This document shows, piece after piece, positions 35,390 through 43,725 of a stretch of 64,000 nt of DNA (position 1 is the first letter of the stretch; each line of letters begins with the position of its first letter). Source of the DNA: RGIG2041 sp045578865 (GTDB taxonomy: Bacteria > Bacillota > Clostridia > UBA1381 > UMGS1253); NCBI GenBank assembly GCA_045578865.1, contig JAZNLB010000013.1, positions 32,712 through 96,711 on the forward strand, read 5' to 3'. The position numbers and the translations under genes were made by a program. A model generated the notes under the pieces. That model saw nothing but the letters and a program-made list of their open reading frames with translations, made no database searches and had not been told where the DNA came from.

Positions 35390-35896
35390 ATGAAAGAAAA
35401 TATAGAAAAGCTATCTTTGCCCGAGCAGTTTGAACTTGCCAAGCAAAAGGCGGCGCAAATCACGGCGCGCAGGCGAAAGACGAAAAAAGAGCTGACAGAT
35501 AAATTAAAAATGCTTGGTTTTGATGTGCAGGTGTGTGATGCCATCGGCGCGTGGGCGCAGGAATATTATTTTATAGACGATGCTGCCTATGCGCGCGACT
35601 ATGTTGCATCTGCATCGAAAAAGTACGGTAAGCGCAGAATTGTGCAGGCGCTTCGCTTTAAGGGGATTGCCCCTGAGGTGATAGAAGATGCGCTCGCTGA
35701 ATTTGATTTTGAAGATGCGCCGCAAGAACTTTGCGCGCAGGTGCAAAAAAAGCTCGGCGGACAGACGGACAGAAAAAGCATCGACAGGGTTGTGCGTTCA
35801 TTTTTGATGCGCGGCTATAACTATGACGATGTGCGCCGTGCGATAGAGCAGGCAAAAATGAACATTGCATCAGAGGAGGATGACTTTGGGATATAA
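35390..35896 (+). CDS. recX: Regulatory protein RecX
   Basis: This 168-residue helical protein has three RecX repeats, each ending in an R/K-rich LxxKG- or Y-type signature: TKKELTDKLKMLGF, KKYGKRRIVQALRFKGI and RSFLMRGYNYDDVRRAI. RecX modulates RecA filaments. It overlaps rimO by 11 bases. The start follows a weak SD just after the ftsZ terminator. Confidence 0.9.
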   Translation: MKENIEKLSLPEQFELAKQKAAQITARRRKTKKELTDKLKMLGFDVQVCDAIGAWAQEYYFIDDAAYARDYVASASKKYGKRRIVQALRFKGIAPEVIEDALAEFDFEDAPQELCAQVQKKLGGQTDRKSIDRVVRSFLMRGYNYDDVRRAIEQAKMNIASEEDDFGI

Positions 35897-37229
35897 GATT
35901 GCGGTTGCATCTTTGGGATGCGCTAAAAATTTAGTGGATACGGAAAATATGCTTGGTATCCTTTTAGAGCAAGGACATACGCTTACGCTCGAGCCGGCTG
36001 AGGCAGATGTGATTTTGGTCAATACCTGCGGTTTTATCGGTGATGCGAAAAAAGAATCCATTGACACGATTTTGGAAATGGCAGATTACAAGATAAGCGG
36101 AAACTGCAAAGCGCTTTTGGTGGCAGGTTGTCTTGCCGAGCGGTATAAAGAGGAAATATTAGACACGATTGCTGAGGTGGATGCCGTCATCGGGACGGGC
36201 GATTTTGATAAAATTGCCGAAGTGCTTTTTGCCGTGCTTGGCGGCAAACGCATTGCGCTTTATGGCCACGCTGATACCTACGACATGGAAAACCTGCCTC
36301 GTGTAACGACCACGCCGCCGCATACGGCATATTTAAAGATTGCCGAAGGGTGCGACAATCATTGTACCTACTGCGTTATTCCGTCGCTGCGTGGTAAATT
36401 TCGCTCACGCAGCATCGAAGATGTTTTCACAGAGGCACAGGCGTTGGCGGAAAACGGCGTAAAAGAACTGATTTTGATTGCACAAGATACAACCCGGTAT
36501 GGCACGGATATTTACGGCGAATATGCACTCGACAGGCTATTGGAAAAACTTTGTACCCTAGAGGACATCCGCTGGATTCGCTTGCATTATATGTATCCGG
36601 AAGCGATTACGGATGCGCTTTTGAAAACATTTGCTGAAAATAAAAAAATAGTAAACTATTTTGATATTCCCGTGCAGCATGGTTCGGATGCGGTGCTGCG
36701 CCGTATGTGTAGGCACACAAACAAGCAGCAGATGCGAACGCTTTTTGAAAAAATCCGCAAATACTGTCCGGATGCGGTGCTGCGTACGAGCGTGATTGTG
36801 GGATTTCCGGGTGAAACGGAAGCGGAATTTAACGAGCTTTTGGAATTTGTGCGCGCGGTGCGCTTTGACCGTCTCGGTGCATTTACCTACTCGAAAGAGG
36901 AGGGTACGCCGGCGGCAAGAATGCAAAATCAAATCCATCCGGCTACAAAAAAGGCGCGTGCGCGCCGCGTGATGGAGCTTTCCCAAACTATTTCTAAAGA
37001 AAAAAATGAAGAAAAACTCGGCTCGGTTTTGGAAGTTGTCTGCGAAGGCTATGACGAGGAAAACTTTATGTACTACGGTCGCAGCCGTGGCGACAGTCCG
37101 AATGTGGATGCGCTTGTTTACTTTGCCGCCACGCGGGATTTAACCGTCGGTGAGTTTGTAAATGTAAAAGTGCTATGCGTGGAAGAATACGATTTGATAG
37201 GAGAGATGACAAATGAATTTACCGAATAA
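35886..37229 (+). CDS. rimO: Ribosomal protein S12 methylthiotransferase RimO
   Basis: This 447-residue radical SAM methylthiotransferase modifies the beta carbon of Asp88/89 of S12. The N-terminal UPF0004 domain carries SLGCAKNLVDTE, VNTCGFI and VAGCLAERY cysteines. The radical SAM cluster is GCDNHCTYCVIP, and a TRAM domain closes the protein. TTG 35886 is chosen because GAGGAGG ends 6 bases upstream; ATG 35880 lies against the SD. RimO rather than MiaB is supported by the C-terminal length and the DTTRYGTDIYG stretch. Confidence 0.94.
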   Translation: MGYKIAVASLGCAKNLVDTENMLGILLEQGHTLTLEPAEADVILVNTCGFIGDAKKESIDTILEMADYKISGNCKALLVAGCLAERYKEEILDTIAEVDAVIGTGDFDKIAEVLFAVLGGKRIALYGHADTYDMENLPRVTTTPPHTAYLKIAEGCDNHCTYCVIPSLRGKFRSRSIEDVFTEAQALAENGVKELILIAQDTTRYGTDIYGEYALDRLLEKLCTLEDIRWIRLHYMYPEAITDALLKTFAENKKIVNYFDIPVQHGSDAVLRRMCRHTNKQQMRTLFEKIRKYCPDAVLRTSVIVGFPGETEAEFNELLEFVRAVRFDRLGAFTYSKEEGTPAARMQNQIHPATKKARARRVMELSQTISKEKNEEKLGSVLEVVCEGYDEENFMYYGRSRGDSPNVDALVYFAATRDLTVGEFVNVKVLCVEEYDLIGEMTNEFTE

Positions 37230-37764
37230 ACTGACCTTGATCCGCATTGCAATGATTCCCGTATTTTTGTTCTTTTTGATGACGGCGTTTGTGCCGTATT
37301 CGGTATATATTGCGCTTGCGGTATTTATTATAGCGGCGGCGACGGATGCGCTCGACGGGCACATCGCGCGCTCGCGCAATCTTGTAACGGATTTTGGCAA
37401 ATTTGCCGACCCGCTGGCAGACAAGATTTTGGTGCTTTCCGCATTGATTGGTTTAATTCAGCTCGGTCAAATTGGGGCAATTCCGGTGATTATTATTATC
37501 GCAAGAGAATTTATGGTAACGGGACTGCGTATCGTAGCCATCGGTGCGGGCAAGGTGATTGCCGCAGGACTTTCCGGTAAAATCAAAACGGTGCTTCAAA
37601 TGATTGTAACCATACTTTTGATGGTGATTTATCCGTTTAGGGCACAGGTTTTTGCGCTCGAGGTCATTGCACAAATCGGCATCTGGGCGATGGTGGCGAT
37701 TACCGTATATTCCGGCGCAGAGTACATCATTCAAAACTGGAGCATTATTGATTACAAAAAATAA
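37213..37764 (+). CDS. pgsA: CDP-diacylglycerol-glycerol-3-phosphate 3-phosphatidyltransferase
   Basis: PgsA makes phosphatidylglycerol phosphate. The 183-residue membrane protein begins MNLPNKLTLIRI and holds the full CDP-alcohol phosphotransferase motif, from DALDGHIARS to GKFADPLADK, with all metal-binding aspartates. Four to six hydrophobic segments are visible. It overlaps rimO by 17 bases, a conserved rimO-pgsA pairing in Firmicutes. Confidence 0.95.
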   Translation: MNLPNKLTLIRIAMIPVFLFFLMTAFVPYSVYIALAVFIIAAATDALDGHIARSRNLVTDFGKFADPLADKILVLSALIGLIQLGQIGAIPVIIIIAREFMVTGLRIVAIGAGKVIAAGLSGKIKTVLQMIVTILLMVIYPFRAQVFALEVIAQIGIWAMVAITVYSGAEYIIQNWSIIDYKK

Positions 37765-37856
37765 TTTTTTATTAAAAATAAAAATGAATGTATAAATCGC
37801 GCATCGTCTGCGTAAATTATAGTCAGCACAAAAAAATTATAAACGGAGGTTTTGTC

Positions 37857-38060
37857 ATGGCTATTTTAGATACGATTGCGCTGATTTTGGTGATTGTCGG
37901 CGGTTTAAACTGGGGCTCCATCGGTCTGTTCGGTTTAGATTTTGTCGGCGGCATATTTGGCGGTATGGATGCGGTGTTTCCGCGTATTATCTTTACGGCA
38001 GTCGGCATTGCGGCGCTGTGGTGCATCACGCTTTTGTTTAAAGACAAAATGTATAAGTAA
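37857..38060 (+). CDS. DUF378 family small membrane protein
   Basis: This 67-residue protein has two hydrophobic helices. It carries the DUF378 signature VGGLNWGSIGLFGLDFV and a late GIAALWCITLLF helix. The function is unknown. ATG 37857 follows ACGGAGGT by 6 bases. It is monocistronic and closed by a perfect terminator. Confidence 0.88.
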   Translation: MAILDTIALILVIVGGLNWGSIGLFGLDFVGGIFGGMDAVFPRIIFTAVGIAALWCITLLFKDKMYK

Positions 38061-38065
38061 ACAAT

Positions 38066-38093
38066 AAAAAAAGATGCGAAAGCATCTTTTTTT
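38066..38093 (+). terminator. Intrinsic terminator after the DUF378 gene
   Basis: A 12-bp stem (AAAAAAAGATGC / GCATCTTTTTTT) with a GAAA tetraloop ends in the T-tract. Confidence 0.93.
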
Positions 38094-38241
38094 ATTGCTG
38101 TGCGGCTAGTTAAGGGGCATCTTATGTTGATTTTATAATGATTTCAAGCAAAGCTTGAATCAATAAAGCGTGAAGAATTATGGCATAAAATACCTCGCAT
38201 TTCAATTAAAAAATCAATTCGTGTCCGTGGTAAAAAAAGTA

Positions 38242-38270
38242 TTGCAATTTATCAGACAATATGATAATAT
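38242..38270 (+). promoter_or_regulatory. Promoter for the ornithine cyclodeaminase-like gene
   Basis: TTGCAA and TAATAT are separated by 17 bases, 28 bases before the likely start. A 7-bp palindrome (TTCAAGC / GCTTGAA, 38143-38159) lies further upstream; nothing else is recognisable in this 240-base gap. Confidence 0.6.
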
Positions 38271-38298
38271 GATGTTGTAAAATATGGAGGTGTTTCTT

Positions 38299-39285
38299 TT
38301 GGATAAGAAAACAGTTGTTATAACAAATGAAATGGTAAAAAAGTATGTCTCAATCGATGATGTGATTGAGTGCGTTGAAAATGTGTGGAAGTGGTATGGA
38401 GAGAAGAAGGTTATTATGCCACCGAAAATCACAACAGATATGAGCAGCCTGGGTGTTAAAGGCTGGTTTAATTCTATGCCGTCATACATCGGACCTCTGG
38501 ATTCTGCCGGTATTAAGGTTGTTGGCGGTTATGATGATAACCCCAAAAAAGGATTGCCTTTTATTCGCTCAAATATTTTGGTGACAGACCCGCATGACGG
38601 CTTTTTGAAGGCTTTGGTCTGCGGCGACTGGATTTCTGATGCCAGAACAGGTGCTCAGCCTGCAATCGCTATGAAATATTTAGCTGCAAAAAGTGATATT
38701 ATCACTGTGATTGGTGCCGGTCGCCAGGCTTTTTACGCTGTAACCTGTATCAGTCGTGTACATAAAATCAAGCAGCTGCGTATTTGCGATATTTCCAAAG
38801 AGGCAAGAGAAAAGTTTGCTTCTTACTTCCCGGATGCTGATTTTGAAATCGTACCTTATGAAAGCAATGAAGAGGCATGCAGAGAGTCTGATGTTATTAT
38901 CACCCTCACCACAGCAAATGCCGTATTGGTTGAAGAACCATGGTGTAAGCCGGGATGCCTTGTGCTGACTATGGGCTCTTTCCAGGAAGTATCTGATGAT
39001 ATTGCCAGAAAGTTTGATAAGCTCTACCTTGACCATATTGCACAGGGGTTGCATCGCGGTCAGTTCCTGCCTATGGCACACCGAGGCGAAATTACAGAAG
39101 ACGATTTTGCTGCTGAGGTTCCTGATATTGTTGCCGGGAAAAAACCGGGCAGAACCGATAACAATGAGCGCTTAATGTGCGAGCTTGTTGGAATGGGAAG
39201 CCCTGATTTGTGTGTTGCAACACTTGCTTACAACAGAGCAATGGAGTCCGGTGAAGTTCTGACTGAAATTGATATGATAGGTTAA
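38299..39285 (+). CDS. Ornithine cyclodeaminase / mu-crystallin family NAD(P)-dependent enzyme
   Basis: This 328-residue protein has the nucleotide-binding motif VIGAGRQA, the family's KVVGGYDDNP segment and SDARTGAQPAIA. Relatives include ornithine cyclodeaminase, alanine dehydrogenase, lysine cyclodeaminase and ketimine reductases, and the substrate cannot be chosen here. TTG 38299 is preferred because GGAGG ends 8 bases upstream and the ATG at 38284 overlaps that SD. The gene stands alone between a promoter and a terminator. Its codon use is more A/T-rich than its neighbours, which may indicate acquisition by transfer. Confidence 0.85.
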   Translation: MDKKTVVITNEMVKKYVSIDDVIECVENVWKWYGEKKVIMPPKITTDMSSLGVKGWFNSMPSYIGPLDSAGIKVVGGYDDNPKKGLPFIRSNILVTDPHDGFLKALVCGDWISDARTGAQPAIAMKYLAAKSDIITVIGAGRQAFYAVTCISRVHKIKQLRICDISKEAREKFASYFPDADFEIVPYESNEEACRESDVIITLTTANAVLVEEPWCKPGCLVLTMGSFQEVSDDIARKFDKLYLDHIAQGLHRGQFLPMAHRGEITEDDFAAEVPDIVAGKKPGRTDNNERLMCELVGMGSPDLCVATLAYNRAMESGEVLTEIDMIG

Positions 39286-39289
39286 TTAT

Positions 39290-39323
39290 AAAAGACCTGA
39301 CCGATTACCGGTCAGGTCTTTTA
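39290..39323 (+). terminator. Intrinsic terminator after the ornithine cyclodeaminase-like gene
   Basis: GACCTGACCG and CGGTCAGGTC form a 10-bp core extended by A/T pairs, followed by TTTTA. Confidence 0.92.
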
Positions 39324-39329
39324 TAGTTG

Positions 39330-39358
39330 TTGACGAATCGTGAAAAATGAATTATAAT
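39330..39358 (+). promoter_or_regulatory. Strong sigma-A promoter for the acyltransferase gene
   Basis: TTGACG and TATAAT are separated by exactly 17 bases. The distance to the start codon is about 140 bases, leaving a long leader in which I see no clear structure. Confidence 0.85.
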
Positions 39359-39498
39359 ATATCAAATTATGCCTGTAAGGAAATGTAAAAAACAAAAGCG
39401 CAAATACTGAATTGGAATTAAACAAATTTCTAAGAATAATTTTTATTCATAAAACCCAAAAAAGTTTGCTTGATTTTTTATTTTCAAGGGGTGAGATA

Positions 39499-40509
39499 AT
39501 GCAAAGAGACACACGGCTGGATGTTATAAAAACCATCGCTTGTTTTTGCGTGGTGGTGATTCATATATGCTCTTATACATCGACTGTCGGCTCAATAAAC
39601 TGGTATGGCAATGTTTTTTGGCGTGCGCTGTGCGGTGCGGCAGTGCCGTTGTTTTTGATGTGCAGCGGTGCTTTGTTTTTGCAACCAAAACCGCTCTCGC
39701 TTAAAAAACTGTATTTAAAAAACCTGCTTCGTGTTCTGGTGGCAGGCTTTGCGTGGGCATTTGTATATAAAATACATCATATTTGCGTTGCAGGTACGCT
39801 CACGCCGTCCCTGCTTTGGCAGGCGATAAAAGAAGTTTTGTTGTTTCAGCATGAATTTCACTTATACTACATACAGATTGTGTTGGTTTTGTATATTGGT
39901 ATGCCTGTTTTACGCGTGATTGCCGTGCATGCAACCAGGAGGGAGATTTTATATGCGCTTGCCGTTTGGTTTGTATTCGGCATCGTCTATCCGAGCGTTA
40001 TTGTGTTTTGGCCGTTTCGCCTTTTGGGCGGCGTAGCGAATTTATGGATACTCAATATGATTTATGCTGCATTTGGCTATGCGCTTTTGGGTTACTATTT
40101 GTATGCCTATCCTATTTCACTTCGCGCGAGTTTAGGTGCAGTCCTTGCCGGATTTTTAATTACATTTGTTTCTACGGTGGTCGGCAGCTTGAAAACCGGC
40201 GTGCTCTATGAGCAGTTTTTGAGCGGTATGTCCGTAGGATGCGCCCTGCTTGCTGCCGGTATCTACGGCAGTTGCCTGCATATAAAGAGAACTCTGCCCG
40301 CTGCGGTATATGTATCCAAAGCTTCGTTTTTAGTTTACCTCGCGCATATGCTTTGGATAAATTTTTTGAAAGACAATTTGCATATCACAGCGGATTGCTT
40401 TTCCGCATGGCTTTCCGTACCAATTTTGGCCATTGGGACAATCGCAGTTTGTACGGGTTTATATTTTGTGCTGTCGCACATTCCGGTCGTGAAAAAGTGG
40501 CTGATTTAA
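39499..40509 (+). CDS. Acyltransferase family 3 membrane protein (WecH-like)
   Basis: This 336-residue polytopic protein has about ten hydrophobic helices. It begins RDTRLDVIKTIACFCVVVIH, the acyltransferase-3 signature with the putative catalytic histidine. A second histidine appears in the late FLVYLAHMLWINF helix. The family O-acetylates surface sugars or peptidoglycan-linked polymers. ATG 39499 follows AAGGGGTGAG. An in-frame ATG at 39412 would add an unlikely polar extension. It is a single-gene unit. Confidence 0.85.
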   Translation: MQRDTRLDVIKTIACFCVVVIHICSYTSTVGSINWYGNVFWRALCGAAVPLFLMCSGALFLQPKPLSLKKLYLKNLLRVLVAGFAWAFVYKIHHICVAGTLTPSLLWQAIKEVLLFQHEFHLYYIQIVLVLYIGMPVLRVIAVHATRREILYALAVWFVFGIVYPSVIVFWPFRLLGGVANLWILNMIYAAFGYALLGYYLYAYPISLRASLGAVLAGFLITFVSTVVGSLKTGVLYEQFLSGMSVGCALLAAGIYGSCLHIKRTLPAAVYVSKASFLVYLAHMLWINFLKDNLHITADCFSAWLSVPILAIGTIAVCTGLYFVLSHIPVVKKWLI

Positions 40510-40512
40510 AAA

Positions 40513-40536
40513 GGGTGTCCGCAGACACCCTTTTTT
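40513..40536 (+). terminator. Intrinsic terminator after the acyltransferase gene
   Basis: GGGTGTC and GACACCC with a CGCA loop are followed by TTTTTT. Confidence 0.92.
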
Positions 40537-40590
40537 GCTGAAATGATTTGCAGGATACTCAAAAAAGCGGGCGATTTAACATCCGCACAT

Positions 40591-41064
40591 TTAATTTAAT
40601 ATCGCTATCGCTAAATTCAAGTATGCGGCAAAGGTAACCCATAAAAAGTACGGAATTTGCAGGTATGCGGCGAGCGGAGACACAGCGTAAAACTTAAAGA
40701 GCATTCGCAAGATCAAAATCCATAACAAAAGCAACCAGAAAAACGAAAACCAAAAGGCTTGCAGATTGAAAAACAAAATACTCCAAAAGAAATTGACTGC
40801 GAGTTGGAGCGCATAGACGGCAAGTGCATCGCGCCTTTGCGGCTCGGGTGCATCGCTGCGGGAGTATACGATGGCGGCGGAAATGCCCATCAGTGCATAC
40901 AAAATCGCCCAGACAACGCCGAAAAGCCAGCCCGGCGGCGCAAGCGGCGGCTGTACGATGCGCGAATAGATATCCATACTGTCTTTGGTCAAAAGCGCGG
41001 ATAAACCGCCGATACCGAGCGCAACGGCGATGGAAATCACATACGGTTTAAATTTTTTCCACAT
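40591..41064 (-). CDS. tspO: TspO/MBR family membrane protein
   Basis: This 157-residue protein has five hydrophobic helices. It carries the family signatures PPGWLFGVVWAILYALMG, LAVNFFWSILFF and a final PYFLWVTFAAYLNLAI. TspO proteins bind porphyrins and other tetrapyrroles. ATG 41064 is chosen because it follows GAGGTGA, although an upstream in-frame start exists. The SD lies inside a palindrome (41073-41098). It is downstream of an AraC-family regulator on the same strand. Confidence 0.92.
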   Translation of the reverse strand: MWKKFKPYVISIAVALGIGGLSALLTKDSMDIYSRIVQPPLAPPGWLFGVVWAILYALMGISAAIVYSRSDAPEPQRRDALAVYALQLAVNFFWSILFFNLQAFWFSFFWLLLLWILILRMLFKFYAVSPLAAYLQIPYFLWVTFAAYLNLAIAILN

Positions 41065-41072
41065 AAAAATCA

Positions 41073-41098
41073 CCTCGGTAACAGTATATGTACCGAGG
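41073..41098 (-). promoter_or_regulatory. Palindrome covering the tspO Shine-Dalgarno
   Basis: CCTCGGTA and TACCGAGG form an 8-bp stem with a 10-base loop between the AraC gene and tspO. On the minus strand the GAGG of the SD lies in the 3' arm, and a TATACT lies in the loop. It could be an operator or a translational hairpin. Confidence 0.55.
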
Positions 41099-41104
41099 CT
41101 GTTT

Positions 41105-41932
41105 TTATGCTTTGGGAATATATTTATTCGGTGAGTGTCCGCAGTGCAGTTTGAAGGTTTTGGAAAAATAGGATAAATTTTCAAAACCGCTTTGCATACA
41201 CGCTTCTGCGACGGTGTACTTGCCACTTTGCATCAGTTTTCTTGCATTTTCGCAACGCAGGGAATTCACATACTTTACAAACGAAACACCCGTTGCCTTT
41301 TTAAATTCGCGCGAAAAATGGTACTGACTTAAATTGACAATGCCTGCCACTTCGCTGATGCTGAGTTTTTGCGTGAAATGCGCGTGGATATAGTTAAGCG
41401 TCGCTTTGATGTTTTCCACCGTCTTGCTGGCGAAACGCTTGCGTACACCCTGTGCATTTTTAGAGTGGAAACGGGCAAGGTACACCAAAAGATTCAGTAC
41501 GGCAGAGCGTATGGCGGCATGATAAAATGTCAGATTGCGGTCAGCAAAACTTTCTGCAACCTGCGTAAAAAGTGCACTTGCCTTTCCGTCCTGAACATGA
41601 TTTTGAAATAAAAGCGTTTCAAGATGGATATCATTTTCAATGCAAAATTTATTGTCAACCGTCAGGGAGTAGTAGCATAGCTCCTCCGTGGAGACGACAC
41701 AGTGCAAACTGTTTTCGTTGATGATAAAAATATCGCCGGGATTTACGGGAGTTGTGTGTGTATCGCATAGCACCGCACCTTTGCCGCCTGTAAAAAGAAG
41801 AAGCTCCATATGACTGTGCCAATGCGCCAGGCTATGGTTTTTTTCTGCTGATTTGCCTGCCGGGTTGTATTGGAAGACAAATGGCAATTTTGCGCCGGAC
41901 AGGGTAGGGGTTTCGTAAAAATCAAATTTCAT
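41105..41932 (-). CDS. AraC family transcriptional regulator
   Basis: This 275-residue regulator has an N-terminal cupin-like sensing domain (HWHSHMELLLFTGG, then GDIFIINENSLHCV) and a C-terminal pair of helix-turn-helix motifs: LSISEVAGIVNLSQYHFSRE and TVAEACMQSGFENLSYFSKT, plus HSPNKY. ATG 41932 follows GGAGTGA. It is 40 bases upstream of tspO on the same strand and divergent from the YaiI gene. I infer that it controls tspO or itself; the ligand is unknown. Confidence 0.9.
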   Translation of the reverse strand: MKFDFYETPTLSGAKLPFVFQYNPAGKSAEKNHSLAHWHSHMELLLFTGGKGAVLCDTHTTPVNPGDIFIINENSLHCVVSTEELCYYSLTVDNKFCIENDIHLETLLFQNHVQDGKASALFTQVAESFADRNLTFYHAAIRSAVLNLLVYLARFHSKNAQGVRKRFASKTVENIKATLNYIHAHFTQKLSISEVAGIVNLSQYHFSREFKKATGVSFVKYVNSLRCENARKLMQSGKYTVAEACMQSGFENLSYFSKTFKLHCGHSPNKYIPKA

Positions 41933-42108
41933 CAAATCACTCCGAAATAGCAAAATAATGTTAATAGCGCACAAAAGAATGTCTTGCCTTTTCTATAAAA
42001 CAGTATACAATATGCCTCAAGAAAAGACAATAAAAAGTTTTATGGTGCATCAAAAAATATTAAAACCGCAGTATTGTGCTGGCTCAATGAAATTTTTGTG
42101 CGAAATAT

Positions 42109-42137
42109 TTGACAGGCCTAACTTTTTTGTATACAAT
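42109..42137 (+). promoter_or_regulatory. Sigma-A promoter for the YaiI/YqxD gene
   Basis: TTGACA and TACAAT are separated by 17 bases. A second, weaker match (TTGCCT-N16-TACAAT) lies at 41984-42011 in the same 246-base divergent intergenic region. Nothing else is recognised there. Confidence 0.7.
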
Positions 42138-42178
42138 GGATACGAAGTTTGAAATCAGCGAAATTTTGGAGGGACCGT

Positions 42179-42607
42179 ATGCGGATTTTAATTGATGCGG
42201 ACGGCTGTCCTGTCGTGCGCGCCTGCGTGCGTATTGCAAAAGAATACAAAATTGAGTGCATCATTTACTGTGACAGCGCACATGAAATCGAGGTGGATGG
42301 TGTCCAAACCGTTACGGTTTCAACAGGCGCAGACAGTGTGGATTTTTATTTGGTGAACCAGATTGAAAAGGGCGATATTGTGCTGACGCAGGATTATGGT
42401 CTTGCGGCGATGTGCCTTGGAAAAGGGGCGCGCGCTTTAAATCAGAGCGGCATGGTGTATGGCGCAGACAATATGGATGCGCTTTTGTTTTCCAGATACA
42501 GTGCAAAAAAGGCGAGAATGGCGGGCGAGCGGGTTCGTGGTCCCCACAAAAGAAAGCCGCAGGAAGATGCGGCTTTCGAGAAGGCTTTGCGCCAAATGTT
42601 AGATTAA
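42179..42607 (+). CDS. YaiI/YqxD family protein (DUF188, PIN-like)
   Basis: This 142-residue protein starts MRILIDADGCPVV, the family signature. It continues with GADSVDFYLVNQI, GDIVLTQDYGLAA and a basic RGPHKRK stretch. The fold is PIN-like with conserved acidic residues, suggesting a nuclease, but no function is established. ATG 42179 follows TTGGAGGGA. A perfect 10-bp inverted repeat (GAAAGCCGCA / TGCGGCTTTC, 42552-42577) lies near the 3' end of the coding region. Confidence 0.9.
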   Translation: MRILIDADGCPVVRACVRIAKEYKIECIIYCDSAHEIEVDGVQTVTVSTGADSVDFYLVNQIEKGDIVLTQDYGLAAMCLGKGARALNQSGMVYGADNMDALLFSRYSAKKARMAGERVRGPHKRKPQEDAAFEKALRQMLD

Positions 42608-42645
42608 GAGTCAAACAACGCCTTACATGGCAAAAAGCATCTTTT

Positions 42646-43611
42646 TTAAAGATATTCAATGTCCTGGCTGTGGCGCAGGGGATATGCGGTAATTTTATCC
42701 GAATTTAAATCCGCCTTGTGCATATTTACGGCGCGGATGCGGCGGTTTTCATAGGTGGTATAATAATAAATGCCTGAAGCGGTGTTACAGCATGAACTGT
42801 ACACCGTTTTTTCATTGCCATTTTCGAGGCGCACGCAGCCGTTCGTTTGCGAAACACTTTCTAAAATGTGAAAAAATTGGCTGACACTTTCTTCCTCGCT
42901 TTCGCCCGACAGAGAGTTTTGCGCCGTAAAGGCGGCGCGCACGAAGCGGGACGCGGAAGATAAATCGCCGGGCAACCCGAATGCACCGAGTCCCCGACTG
43001 TACCCGCTTTTTGGAAGCGCATCGCTCAGGCGGTTTTCCTGTGCTGTGGCGCTCAGATGTGCATAGGCACGCAAATTTGCAATCTGAAAGTCAAATGGGG
43101 GTGCATTGGTTAAGATGCCAACGGGATTTTCATAGAGTTGCATGCCGCTTTTTACCGGCTCTATGACCAAACTTTCGTGTGGATCGGAAACAATCCAATG
43201 CAGTGTTGTATTGGGCAAATCTGCACTGAAAGGCAAATCGACAATTTGAAGGTTTTTTAGTTTTTCATGTACCTGAAAAACGGTTTCGCAGGCGGCCATG
43301 AGATAGGAAATCACTTCAAACGGCGCAAGCGCAGGTGCATTTGTCGGCGGCGGATAATAAGCATATTCGGGGAAATTTAAGGCGGCAATGCTTAAACCAC
43401 GCTCATTTACAGCATCATAATATAGCGCAGTGGCGTCTATGGTGGTTGCCATGCCGACAAAGGCAAAATGCTTGGCGAGTGTGGGCAGGCGGCGAAAGGA
43501 CAGCGGCAGATTGCGCGGTGTGAGCACAACTTGTTCGCCTAAACTTTGCTCCAAATCGAGATTGCGCCCGAAATAGTGGTGTTTTGTTTTATAATTTACG
43601 GCAGTACACAT
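42646..43611 (-). CDS. Choloylglycine hydrolase / linear amide C-N hydrolase family enzyme
   Basis: This 321-residue Ntn-hydrolase has the catalytic Cys2 directly after the initiator methionine (MCTAVNY). The other active-site residues are seen: Arg and Asp in GRNLDLE, Asn in VNERGLSIAALNFP, Asn in ILTNAPPF and Arg in SASRFVRAAF. The family contains bile-salt hydrolases, penicillin V acylases and N-acyl-homoserine-lactone acylases, and the substrate cannot be chosen by eye. No signal peptide is present, as is normal for gut bile-salt hydrolases. SD GAGGTGA. It is convergent with the YaiI gene and divergent from the GH3 gene. Confidence 0.9.
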   Translation of the reverse strand: MCTAVNYKTKHHYFGRNLDLEQSLGEQVVLTPRNLPLSFRRLPTLAKHFAFVGMATTIDATALYYDAVNERGLSIAALNFPEYAYYPPPTNAPALAPFEVISYLMAACETVFQVHEKLKNLQIVDLPFSADLPNTTLHWIVSDPHESLVIEPVKSGMQLYENPVGILTNAPPFDFQIANLRAYAHLSATAQENRLSDALPKSGYSRGLGAFGLPGDLSSASRFVRAAFTAQNSLSGESEEESVSQFFHILESVSQTNGCVRLENGNEKTVYSSCCNTASGIYYYTTYENRRIRAVNMHKADLNSDKITAYPLRHSQDIEYL

Positions 43612-43659
43612 ACATTTATTTCACCTCGGTTACATTATGTGCAGATGCCCTGCTTTTTA

Positions 43660-43688
43660 TTGACAATTTATTTGGAATTTTATATACT
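43660..43688 (+). promoter_or_regulatory. Strong sigma-A promoter for the GH3 gene
   Basis: TTGACA and TATACT are separated by 17 bases, with the ATG 38 bases downstream. Confidence 0.88.
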
Positions 43689-43725
43689 TATTTGCAGAAG
43701 ATTGTAGAATGTAAGGAGAAAAAAG

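Noticed and set aside
41958..42152. A 64-residue plus-strand frame in the AraC-YaiI intergenic region
   Set aside because: It overlaps two promoter-like sequences, lacks an SD and has no recognisable motif.
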